A stretch of 64,000 nt of DNA, from contig NZ_QRZF01000007.1 in NCBI RefSeq assembly GCF_003464595.1, positions 219,342-283,341 on the forward strand, given 5' to 3'. The notes under the pieces are model-generated. The model was given only the letters and a program-made list of their open reading frames with translations, was not told where the DNA came from and searched no databases. This DNA comes from Bacteroides intestinalis (GTDB lineage: Bacteria; Bacteroidota; Bacteroidia; Bacteroidales; Bacteroidaceae). This document shows, one piece after another, positions 1 to 7,613 of the stretch. How positions within the stretch are numbered: position 1 is the stretch's first letter; every line of letters starts with the position of its first letter. The translations under genes and the position numbers were made by a program.

Positions 1-10
1 AACAAATTAA

Positions 11-28
11 TGCCTTATGATTAAGGCA
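11..28. other. Small hairpin at window start
   Basis: A perfect 7-bp inverted repeat (TGCCTTA, loop TGAT, TAAGGCA). No T-run follows on the plus strand, so it is a weak terminator candidate at best; the upstream gene lies outside the window. Confidence 0.4.
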
Positions 29-35
29 AGCAACT

Positions 36-152
36 ATGGCAAACCCACCACTTACATGGGAAAAAAGACTAAAAAACATCAGATTACAGGTTCATTCGAC
101 ACATGTGCCACATGCAGGATACCACGTTATAACAAAAGAAGTTACGATATAA
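36..152 (+). CDS. Possible 38-aa hypothetical peptide
   Basis: An ATG at 36 opens a 38-codon frame with an in-frame stop just upstream (18-20), so it is not the tail of a longer gene. The peptide begins MANPPLTWEKRLKN and is basic and histidine-rich towards its C-terminus. I recognise no family. It ends 12 bp before the strong hairpin at 164-200, which could act as its terminator. Coding status is uncertain; an overlapping 68-codon frame from 17 is an equally unsupported alternative. Confidence 0.15.
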   Translation: MANPPLTWEKRLKNIRLQVHSTHVPHAGYHVITKEVTI

Positions 153-163
153 AAATACAAAAA

Positions 164-200
164 TTGCGCGTGAGAGTAAGCCCCCTACTCTCACGCGCAA
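164..200. other. Perfect 15-bp stem hairpin
   Basis: Arms 164-178 and 186-200 are perfect reverse complements around a 7-nt loop (AGCCCCC). The arm motif GTGAGAGTA returns imperfectly downstream (about 258-266) and inverted at about 205-218, so this is a small cluster of related motifs. No poly-T follows on either strand. It could be a transcription-termination hairpin, a protein-binding palindrome or a remnant of a mobile-element end. The rest of 201-387 shows nothing I can name. Confidence 0.6.
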
Positions 201-387
201 ACTTTACCCTCACTCACACCTAACACTTTAGCTATCAACGATTTATTTTTAAAGTGAGAGTAGTGATAGTAGATTGAAACTAACTTTAAGTGTAAACTGA
301 ACTCAGGCCCTCAATATTATTGGAAAGACACAGACTTGAAAATTCCACTTATCTGATCTGTCCTATTGTTATACCGACAACATTCAG

Positions 388-395
388 TACATTTG
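388..395 (+). promoter_or_regulatory. Bacteroidales -7 box for the AlbA_2-domain gene
   Basis: TACATTTG matches the TAnnTTTG consensus exactly and lies 22 bp before the ATG at 418. No clear TTTG -33 element is seen at the expected distance. Confidence 0.5.
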
Positions 396-417
396 CAGAA
401 ATATTATGTAACTGAAT

Positions 418-2070
418 ATGGCTTTACCAATAAATATAGAAGACTTAATAAAAGGCAACACTGTTGAATGGGAGAGGATCGAGCTTAAATCCGGGTGGAA
501 TCCGGAAACCATTATCCACACCATGTGCGCCTTTGCCAATGATCTCCACAATTGGGGAGGCGGTTATATTATTATTGGAATTAATGAAAACGGCGATAAG
601 CCTGAATCATCCCTCATCGGATTAAAAGAAAGTAGTCTGGATAAAATACAAAAAGAGGTTATTAACATAGGATACCAGATACAACCTAACTATTTTCCGA
701 TTATGCAACCTTATGTACTACAAGGTAAACACATCATGGTACTCTGGTGTCCTGCAGGAGACAATCGCATGTACTCCGCTCCCATAACACTTGGTACAAA
801 AGCACAACGACAACCCTATATACGTGTTGGCAGTGAGAGCATTGTAGCTAAAGAAGAGAACTTACGCCTATTGATGGAGCTTACTGCCCGTATCCCGTTT
901 GATGACCGAGTAAACAACCAAGCCAAGATTGATGATTTTGATTTAAGCCTTATTCAGTCCCATTTACAGGAAGTTAAAAGCGATCTATATTCCGAAAGTA
1001 CTAAAATGTCACTGGCAGATTTGACAAAAGCAATGTATATAGCTAAAGGTCCAAATGAAGATTTGCGTCCGGTAAACGTCGGTTTGCTATTCTTCTCCAG
1101 AAATCCGGAAAAGTTCTTTCCCCGCTCATGGATCGAAGTTGTATGGCATAAAGATGGTTCGGGACAACAATTTGAGGAATACTATTTCAAAGGATGCCTG
1201 CAAAAGCAATTGAGAAATGCTTTGAATTTTATACAAACTAATATCATCACTGAGAAAGTTATCAAACAAAAGGATAAAGCAGAAGCATTAAGGTTCTACA
1301 ACTTCCCATATGCAGCAATTGAAGAAGCTTTATCAAACGCTGTATATCACAAAAGTTACGAACAACAATCACCTATAGAAGTTCAGATATGGCCAGATAA
1401 AATAGAGATATTAAGTCTGCCTGGTCCGGTTCCACCTGTTGATGTTAATGTATTAAAAAGCAAACGCCGCATTGTAGCCCGTGAATATCGAAACAGACGT
1501 ATCGGTGATTTCCTGAAGGAGTTGCAATTAACAGAAGGGAGAGGCACAGGCTTTCCTGCTATATATGACGCATTGGAGGCAAATGGTTCTCCCAAACCTG
1601 TTTTTGAAACAGACGATGATAGTACTTACTTTTTAACAACAATTCCAGCGCATATTTTAGCGGATCAAACATTTATAAAGCCAAACATCAATCTTGATAT
1701 TAAACTTAGTTTCAATACCATTGATGACCTTATTAATTTCACAAACCAAGTTAGCGACCAAGTTAGCGACCAAGTTAGCGACCAAGTTAGCGACCAAGTT
1801 AGCGACCAAGTTAGCGATCTCTTAAATAGGAAAGTACACAATAGAGTGAAAGAAATGCTGATACTTTTGCAAAAGAGAATTCCGCGAACAGAGCTTTTTG
1901 AAATGATGGGATTAAAAAATCACTCAGATAACAGACTAAAGTATTTGGATCCACTACTTTCATATGGATGGGTGGAGATGGAGTTTCCTGACAAAAGGAC
2001 AAGTCCCAAACAAACATACAAAATTTCAAAAACCGGAAGGCAAGTTCTTTTGTTATTAGGTAGAAAATAA
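418..2070 (+). CDS. AlbA_2 (Schlafen-type) and HATPase_c_4 domain regulator
   Basis: A 550-aa cytosolic protein. Residues about 14-130 look like an AlbA_2 putative nucleic-acid-binding domain (ELKSGWN near 22, GGGYIIIGI near 47-55). Around residue 302, EEALSNAVYHKSY is the N-box-like motif of the GHKL/HATPase_c_4 fold often annotated as RecG-like ATP-binding transcriptional regulator. The C-terminus (about 475-545) resembles a winged helix. Between them lies a six-unit QVSD repeat (residues 444-467). The family is widespread in Bacteroidetes as solitary genes, with proposed but mostly unproven regulatory or defence roles. It is followed after a 26-bp gap by the Nudix gene, with which it may be co-transcribed. 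Family assignment is good; function is unknown. Confidence 0.85.
   Translation: MALPINIEDLIKGNTVEWERIELKSGWNPETIIHTMCAFANDLHNWGGGYIIIGINENGDKPESSLIGLKESSLDKIQKEVINIGYQIQPNYFPIMQPYVLQGKHIMVLWCPAGDNRMYSAPITLGTKAQRQPYIRVGSESIVAKEENLRLLMELTARIPFDDRVNNQAKIDDFDLSLIQSHLQEVKSDLYSESTKMSLADLTKAMYIAKGPNEDLRPVNVGLLFFSRNPEKFFPRSWIEVVWHKDGSGQQFEEYYFKGCLQKQLRNALNFIQTNIITEKVIKQKDKAEALRFYNFPYAAIEEALSNAVYHKSYEQQSPIEVQIWPDKIEILSLPGPVPPVDVNVLKSKRRIVAREYRNRRIGDFLKELQLTEGRGTGFPAIYDALEANGSPKPVFETDDDSTYFLTTIPAHILADQTFIKPNINLDIKLSFNTIDDLINFTNQVSDQVSDQVSDQVSDQVSDQVSDLLNRKVHNRVKEMLILLQKRIPRTELFEMMGLKNHSDNRLKYLDPLLSYGWVEMEFPDKRTSPKQTYKISKTGRQVLLLLGRK
1747..1818 (+). repeat. Six 12-bp tandem repeats encoding (QVSD)6
   Basis: Six copies of CAAGTTAGCGAC (the last ends in T) lie head to tail inside the AlbA_2/ATPase gene. 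The unit is four codons, so gain or loss of copies keeps the frame. The near-perfect nucleotide identity, including wobble positions, points to recent slipped-strand expansion. Confidence 0.95.
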
Positions 2071-2096
2071 AAAGGTTTAATAAACTCATAAAATCC

Positions 2097-2624
2097 ATGG
2101 AACATCCTCTTTCCCAATTCAAGTACTGCCCCAAGTGTGGCTCCATACATTTCGAAATCAACAACGAAAAGTCAAAACGCTGTGCCGACTGCGGATTTGT
2201 ATATTACTTCAACCCCTCCGCCGCCACCGTAGCCTTGATTATGAATGAACAAAATGAGCTATTGGTATGCCGCCGCGCCAAAGATCCTGCTAAAGGCACA
2301 CTGGATTTGCCGGGCGGCTTTATCGACATGACCGAAACCGGAGAAGAAGGGGTGCGCCGTGAGGTGAAAGAAGAAACAGGCATGGAAGTGAATAAGGCGG
2401 AATACCTTTTTTCCTTGCCTAACATATATGTGTATTCCGGTTTTCCTGTCCATACGCTGGATCTGTTTTTCCGTTGCACGGTAGCCGATACGCTGCATTA
2501 CAAAGCAATGGATGACGCTGCAGACCTGTTCTTCATTCCACTGAAAGATATACGCACAGAAGATTTCGGGCTGGGATCTATCCGGAAAGGATTAGGAATA
2601 TTCCTGAAAGAAATAGTTCAATAA
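2097..2624 (+). CDS. Nudix hydrolase with N-terminal zinc ribbon
   Basis: A 175-aa protein. Cysteines 11, 14, 29 and 32 form a CPxC...CxxC zinc ribbon like that of NADH pyrophosphatases. A complete Nudix box follows at about residues 73-95 (GGFIDMTETGEEG then REVKEETG), matching GX5EX7REUXEEXGU, so the metal-binding glutamates are present. It should hydrolyse a nucleoside diphosphate linked to another moiety; the substrate (NAD(P)H, ADP-ribose or similar) cannot be read from the sequence. It is shorter than classical NudC. It lies 26 bp after the AlbA_2 gene and 93 bp before the TPR gene. Confidence 0.88.
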   Translation: MEHPLSQFKYCPKCGSIHFEINNEKSKRCADCGFVYYFNPSAATVALIMNEQNELLVCRRAKDPAKGTLDLPGGFIDMTETGEEGVRREVKEETGMEVNKAEYLFSLPNIYVYSGFPVHTLDLFFRCTVADTLHYKAMDDAADLFFIPLKDIRTEDFGLGSIRKGLGIFLKEIVQ

Positions 2625-2717
2625 CGATTCACGTTCACAACTCTATATCCTAAAAAAGCCAAACAAGTGTAACAAATTCGACTTAAAACCCGTACTTTTG
2701 TAAAAACGCGTTGTATT

Positions 2718-5700
2718 ATGAAGAATAAACTCTCCCGAATACTGTGCACGGTCCTCTGCTGTGCACCCTTGCTCGCTACGGCACAGACCAGCGAGAAAAT
2801 CACTTCCCCCCAACGACTTTACCAGGAAGGACAATCACTGTTCCAACAAAAAGCTTACGCTGCCGCCATCCCACCACTTCAGGCCTTTGTGCGTCAGGTA
2901 GACGCTGAAGGCAAACCGTTGCCTGCCGAAGGCGAACGGATGGAAGCCGAATATATGCTGGTATGCGCCGCTTATGAACTGAAAGATACAAAAAGTATAG
3001 ATAAATTGCGTGCCTATCTGGATGAGTATCCCGATACTCCATACGCCAATCGCATTTATGCACTCATGGCTTCCGTATACTTCTTCGAAGGAAACTATGA
3101 TGCGGCTATGGCTATGTTCAATGCTTCCCGCCTCGACCTGCTTGGAAATGAAGAACGGGATGACATGACCTATCGCCTCGCCACCTGCTACCTGAAAACA
3201 GGAAATGTGAAAGAAGCTGCCATCTGGTTCGAGATGCTTCGTAACACCAGCAAAAAATATGTTGCGGATTGCACTTATTACCTTTCATACATCCGCTACA
3301 CCCAGCAGCGCTACGATGACGCCCTGACTGGTTTCCTGTCTTTGCAGGATAATGAAAAGTATAAAGCATTGGCACCTTATTATATAGCAGAAATTTATCT
3401 GATAAAGAAGAATTATGATAAGGCGGAAATCGTTGCACAAAATTACCTGTCCGCCTACCCAAACAATGAATATACCGCAGAAATGTATCGTGTTCTGGGC
3501 GATGCGGACTACCACTTCGGAAAATACCACGAAGCAATGGGAGCATTTGAAAAGTATCTGGCGAACAACAAAGAGGAAGCTCCCCGCCGGGATGCGCTCT
3601 ACATGCTGGGACTTTCATATTATCACTCCGGTGTATATACCAAAGCAGCCAACACACTCGGAGAAGTAGCTACAGGAAATGATGCGCTTTCACAGAATGC
3701 CTATCTGCACATGGGCTTGGCTTACCTGCAAATGGGAGACAAGAACAAAGCGCGTATGGCATTTGAACAGGCTTCCGCCTCTAATGCAAACATGCAGATC
3801 AAGGAGCAGGCCGCATACAACTATGCCCTCTGCATTCACGAAACTTCTTATTCCGCTTTCGGTGAATCTGTCACCGTTTTCGAGAAGTTCCTCAATGAAT
3901 TCCCCAATTCTCAGTATGTAGATAAAGTCAGCAGCTATCTGGTAGAGGTGTATATGAATACCCGTAGTTATGAAGCTGCCCTGAAATCCATCGAACGTAT
4001 CACTCATCCGGGTGCTGCCATTCTGGAGGCTAAACAGAAAATTCTGTTCCACCTCGGCACCCAGTCTTTTGCAAATACACAGTTCCAGGAAGCTATCGGT
4101 TATTTCAACCAGTCTATTGCCTTGGGGCAATACAATCTGCAAACCAAAGCGGATGCCATCTATTGGAGAGGTGAATCTTATTATCGCCTGAACCGGATGC
4201 AGGAAGCCGCCCGTAACTTTAATGAATATCTGAATCTGACTCCGGACAGGAATACGGAGACTTATGCATTGGCATATTATAATCTGGCTTATATTGCTTT
4301 CCACGAAAAAGATTATACGCTTGCACAAAACCGCTTCCTGAAGTTTACACAACTGGAAAAAGGAGAAAATGCCACCGCACTTGCCGACGCCTATAACCGT
4401 ATAGGCGACTGCCACCTGCATGTTCGCCGTTTCGATGAAGCCAAACAATACTATAATAAAGCTGAGAATATGGGAACTCCTGCAGGAGACTACTCATTCT
4501 ATCAGTTGGCCTTAGTAGCCGGTCTACAAAAGGATTATGACGGCAAAGTGGCATTGCTCAACCGTCTGTCCAGCAAATATCCGAGTTCACCTTACGCCAT
4601 AAATGCCCTTTATGAAAAAGGACGTTCGTATGTACAGACTAACAACAGCCGCCAGGCCATCGCAGCCTTCAAAGAGTTACTGGATAAATATCCGGAAAGT
4701 CCGGTCAGCCGTAAAGCTGCCGCTGAGATTGGCTTGCTGTACTATCAGAACGATGATTATGATCGTGCGATAGAAGCATACAAGCATGTTGTAACACAAT
4801 ATCCGGGTAGCGAGGAAGCACGTCTTGCCATGCGAGACCTGAAATCCATTTATGTGGATGCCAACCGCGTAGATGAATTTGCCGAGTTAGCGGCTAAAGT
4901 GCCGGGGGAAATTCGTTTCGACGCCAGCGAGCAAGACTCACTGACTTACATCGCTGCCGAAAAGGTATACATGAAAGGAGAGATTGCACCAGCCAAGTCA
5001 AGCTTTACACGCTATCTGCAAAGTTATCCCAACGGTGCATTCAGCCTGAATGCGCACTATTACTTGTGCGTCATCGGCAAAGAACAGAAAGACGAAGAAG
5101 CAGTACTGGAACACGCCGGTAAGCTGCTGGAATATCCGGACACTCCTTACTCACAGGAAGCACTTATCGCACGGGCTGAAATACTATTCAACCGTAAACA
5201 TTTCGACCAGGCACTTACCGACTACAAGCAGTTGAAGGCTAAAGCTACCACCGCCGAACGTCGCCAGCTTGCAGCAACCGGTATGCTACGCAGTGCAGCC
5301 ATGATGCAGGATGATGTAGAAACAATCGCTGCCGCTACGGACATGCTTGCCGAGGCTAAGCTGACACCGGAATTGCGCAACGAAGCCCTGTATTTCCGTG
5401 CTAAAGCATACTTGAACCAACAGGCCGACAAAAAAGCGATGAACGATCTTCAGGCATTGGCTAAGGATACACGTACTCTCTATGGAGCCGAAGCTAAATA
5501 CTTGGTTGCCCTGCAATTGTATAAAGCCCATGAGTATGCTGCCGCTGAGAAAGAAATACTTAACTTCATCGAACAAAGTACACCACACGCTTACTGGCTG
5601 GCACGCAGTTTTATTCTGCTGTCTGATGTATATGTAGCCATGGATAAGAAACTGGATGCACGCCAATATTTATTGAGCCTGCAGCAGAATTACCATGCTG

Positions 5701-5750
5701 ACGATGACATTGAACAGATGATCAATGAGAGACTGGAAAAACTGAAGTAA
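2718..5750 (+). CDS. Large TPR-repeat envelope protein
   Basis: A 1010-aa protein with an N-terminal signal peptide (hydrophobic core after KNKLSRI, likely cleaved after ATA-Q near residue 22), so it acts in the periplasm or at the outer membrane. The remainder is an almost continuous array of tetratricopeptide repeats, seen as recurring A-x-Y-x-G and YPxSxY motifs from about residue 30 to 1000. This organisation resembles YbgF/BamD-like scaffold proteins. The next gene is an outer-membrane barrel, so a role in assembling or anchoring envelope complexes is a reasonable inference. No catalytic domain is visible. Confidence 0.85.
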   Translation: MKNKLSRILCTVLCCAPLLATAQTSEKITSPQRLYQEGQSLFQQKAYAAAIPPLQAFVRQVDAEGKPLPAEGERMEAEYMLVCAAYELKDTKSIDKLRAYLDEYPDTPYANRIYALMASVYFFEGNYDAAMAMFNASRLDLLGNEERDDMTYRLATCYLKTGNVKEAAIWFEMLRNTSKKYVADCTYYLSYIRYTQQRYDDALTGFLSLQDNEKYKALAPYYIAEIYLIKKNYDKAEIVAQNYLSAYPNNEYTAEMYRVLGDADYHFGKYHEAMGAFEKYLANNKEEAPRRDALYMLGLSYYHSGVYTKAANTLGEVATGNDALSQNAYLHMGLAYLQMGDKNKARMAFEQASASNANMQIKEQAAYNYALCIHETSYSAFGESVTVFEKFLNEFPNSQYVDKVSSYLVEVYMNTRSYEAALKSIERITHPGAAILEAKQKILFHLGTQSFANTQFQEAIGYFNQSIALGQYNLQTKADAIYWRGESYYRLNRMQEAARNFNEYLNLTPDRNTETYALAYYNLAYIAFHEKDYTLAQNRFLKFTQLEKGENATALADAYNRIGDCHLHVRRFDEAKQYYNKAENMGTPAGDYSFYQLALVAGLQKDYDGKVALLNRLSSKYPSSPYAINALYEKGRSYVQTNNSRQAIAAFKELLDKYPESPVSRKAAAEIGLLYYQNDDYDRAIEAYKHVVTQYPGSEEARLAMRDLKSIYVDANRVDEFAELAAKVPGEIRFDASEQDSLTYIAAEKVYMKGEIAPAKSSFTRYLQSYPNGAFSLNAHYYLCVIGKEQKDEEAVLEHAGKLLEYPDTPYSQEALIARAEILFNRKHFDQALTDYKQLKAKATTAERRQLAATGMLRSAAMMQDDVETIAAATDMLAEAKLTPELRNEALYFRAKAYLNQQADKKAMNDLQALAKDTRTLYGAEAKYLVALQLYKAHEYAAAEKEILNFIEQSTPHAYWLARSFILLSDVYVAMDKKLDARQYLLSLQQNYHADDDIEQMINERLEKLK

Positions 5751-5763
5751 AGGAATAAGGACA

Positions 5764-5817
5764 CAAGTTGACAAGATACGAGGCCTTGTCAACTTGTCAA
5801 CTAAAACCTCGTCAACT
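5764..5817. repeat. Intergenic inverted repeat built from TTGACAA motifs
   Basis: CAAGTTGACAAG (5764-5775) and CTTGTCAACTTG (5785-5796) are perfect reverse complements with a 9-nt spacer; a further GTCAAC half-motif follows near 5811-5816. The element fills the gap between the TPR gene and the barrel gene and resembles the longer element at 58661-58747. Confidence 0.75.
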
Positions 5818-5823
5818 ATAAAT

Positions 5824-7479
5824 ATGAAAAAGGTACAATATATATTCGGAGCATTGGCACTAATAGCCTTCCCGAACTGGGCACAGGCCCAAACGCAAGC
5901 TAAAGACACTACCCTGAGCCGCACGGTCGTGGTAGAACAAGAATATAATCCGGACATCATGGATGCTTCCAAGGTAAATGTGTTGCCACAAGTAGCACCG
6001 CCAACTGTCAGCAAAAAAGTAGTGGAATATGATGCAACGTTGGTACCGGAAGGAAATATCCCCGCAAGTACCATGCAAGCTTATACCGGAGCAGAAAGTC
6101 AGGACAAAGCCCAACGCGGATACGCACGCCTGGGATATGGAAATTATGGAAATCTGGACGCATGCGCCAATTACTTATTTATCCTTCCCAATAGCGATAA
6201 GTTAAATCTGAACTTCCATATGAACGGCATGGACGGCAAACTAAAAGTACCCGGTTTTGCGGAGAAATGGGATGCACGTTACTACCGTACACACGTTGGC
6301 ATGGACTATATACATGCTTTCCGGAAAGTGGACTTAAATGTAGCCGGCAACTTCGGTCTGAGCAATTTCAACTTTATACCCTATAGTATAAACAACAAAC
6401 AGAAATTCCTGTCGGGCGATGTACATTTCGGAGTCAAATCGACAAGCGAAGACTTGCCTTTTCAGTTTCATGCCGAAACGAACCTGATGTTCTATGAACG
6501 CCAGTATGACCTCTCTCAGAAAGATGCACAGGAAGCGATGGTACGGACCAAAGCAGGTGCAATGGGTTCTATCTCCGAAGAACAATCTGTAGGAGTAGAT
6601 CTGGCAATGGACAATGTATTTTATAAGAACAATCTTTTTGATGATTATACATCTGTAGAACTCAATCCTTACTACTTGTATCAGAATGATGACTGGAAAA
6701 TCCGACTTGGCGCCCATGTGGATTTTGCTTTCGGATTTGGTAAGAAGTTCCGGGTATCACCGGACGTCACTGCCCAATATATCTTCTCTGACAGTTACAT
6801 TCTTTATGCCCAGGCCACAGGCGGACGCCGAACCAATGACTTCCGCAGACTGGAAACCGTTTCGCCTTACGGACAGAGTGAAATGCAACTGGATGCCACT
6901 TACGAGCAACTGAATGCCGCACTCGGATTCAAGACCAGCCCTGTAACAGGTTTATGGTTCAACCTCTATGGTGGATACCAGGATTTAAAGAATAACCTCG
7001 CCTCTGTCGGAGTTTCAAGCTATTTCGTAGATACCAACAACCAATCGTATCTCCAACTGTTCCAAAGAAACATGCATAACATCTATGCAGGCGCTGAGGT
7101 CAGCTACAGCTATAAAGACATTATCTCTTTTTCCGCCTCAGGTGTCTACCGTGACTGGAAAGTTGCAAAGGTAGAAGAAGATAACGGAGATTGGCTACTT
7201 GCCTATATGCCCTCTTTCGAAGCAAACATTCACGCAGATATCCGACCGATCTCCTCAGTCCTGATCAGCTTCGGATACCAGCACATCACTCGTGAAAAAA
7301 TAGGAAACGAACGAGTTGATCCCGTTGGTAATCTTTACCTTGGTGGCAGCTACGAAGTCTTCAAAGGCATCTCTATTTACGCCCGCGTAAACAATTTATT
7401 GAACAAAGACTATCAATATTATTGGGGATATCCTACAGAAGGTATCAATTTCGTAGGTGGTGTGAGTTTCCGTTTTTAA
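5824..7479 (+). CDS. TonB-dependent-receptor-like outer membrane beta-barrel
   Basis: A 551-aa protein starting at the ATG before KKVQYIFGALALIAF, because this gives a clean signal peptide ending near AQAQ; an in-frame ATG 30 bp upstream lies inside the inverted repeat and is less likely. Alternating amphipathic strands run from about residue 100 to the end. The C-terminal stretch VNNLLNKDYQYYW and the final aromatic residue (FRF) are typical of TonB-dependent receptors. It is shorter than full SusC-type receptors, and no convincing plug domain or TonB box is visible, so it may be a plug-less barrel. Downstream of the large TPR protein, probably one operon. Confidence 0.8.
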   Translation: MKKVQYIFGALALIAFPNWAQAQTQAKDTTLSRTVVVEQEYNPDIMDASKVNVLPQVAPPTVSKKVVEYDATLVPEGNIPASTMQAYTGAESQDKAQRGYARLGYGNYGNLDACANYLFILPNSDKLNLNFHMNGMDGKLKVPGFAEKWDARYYRTHVGMDYIHAFRKVDLNVAGNFGLSNFNFIPYSINNKQKFLSGDVHFGVKSTSEDLPFQFHAETNLMFYERQYDLSQKDAQEAMVRTKAGAMGSISEEQSVGVDLAMDNVFYKNNLFDDYTSVELNPYYLYQNDDWKIRLGAHVDFAFGFGKKFRVSPDVTAQYIFSDSYILYAQATGGRRTNDFRRLETVSPYGQSEMQLDATYEQLNAALGFKTSPVTGLWFNLYGGYQDLKNNLASVGVSSYFVDTNNQSYLQLFQRNMHNIYAGAEVSYSYKDIISFSASGVYRDWKVAKVEEDNGDWLLAYMPSFEANIHADIRPISSVLISFGYQHITREKIGNERVDPVGNLYLGGSYEVFKGISIYARVNNLLNKDYQYYWGYPTEGINFVGGVSFRF

Positions 7480-7563
7480 CAAACAACGAGGCAAAAAAAG
7501 TCATTTTTACTAAAAAAGAATATATTCTCTACATATTATAAGGTGGAAACAATTGTTTTTTTC

Positions 7564-7571
7564 TACTTTTG
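7564..7571 (+). promoter_or_regulatory. Bacteroidales -7 box for topA
   Basis: TACTTTTG fits TAnnTTTG exactly, 42 bp before the topA ATG. No good -33 TTTG is seen at the usual distance. Confidence 0.5.
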
Positions 7572-7613
7572 CGGGCGAATTCAGTGACAGGAGTCACTAT
7601 AAAACAGAAATTT

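Noticed and set aside
17..223. 68-codon ORF at the window start
   Set aside because: It runs through the perfect hairpin at 164-200, and its composition and sequence look non-coding.
3118..3657. Antisense 179-codon ORF inside the TPR gene
   Set aside because: It is a shadow frame of a strongly coding TPR sequence.
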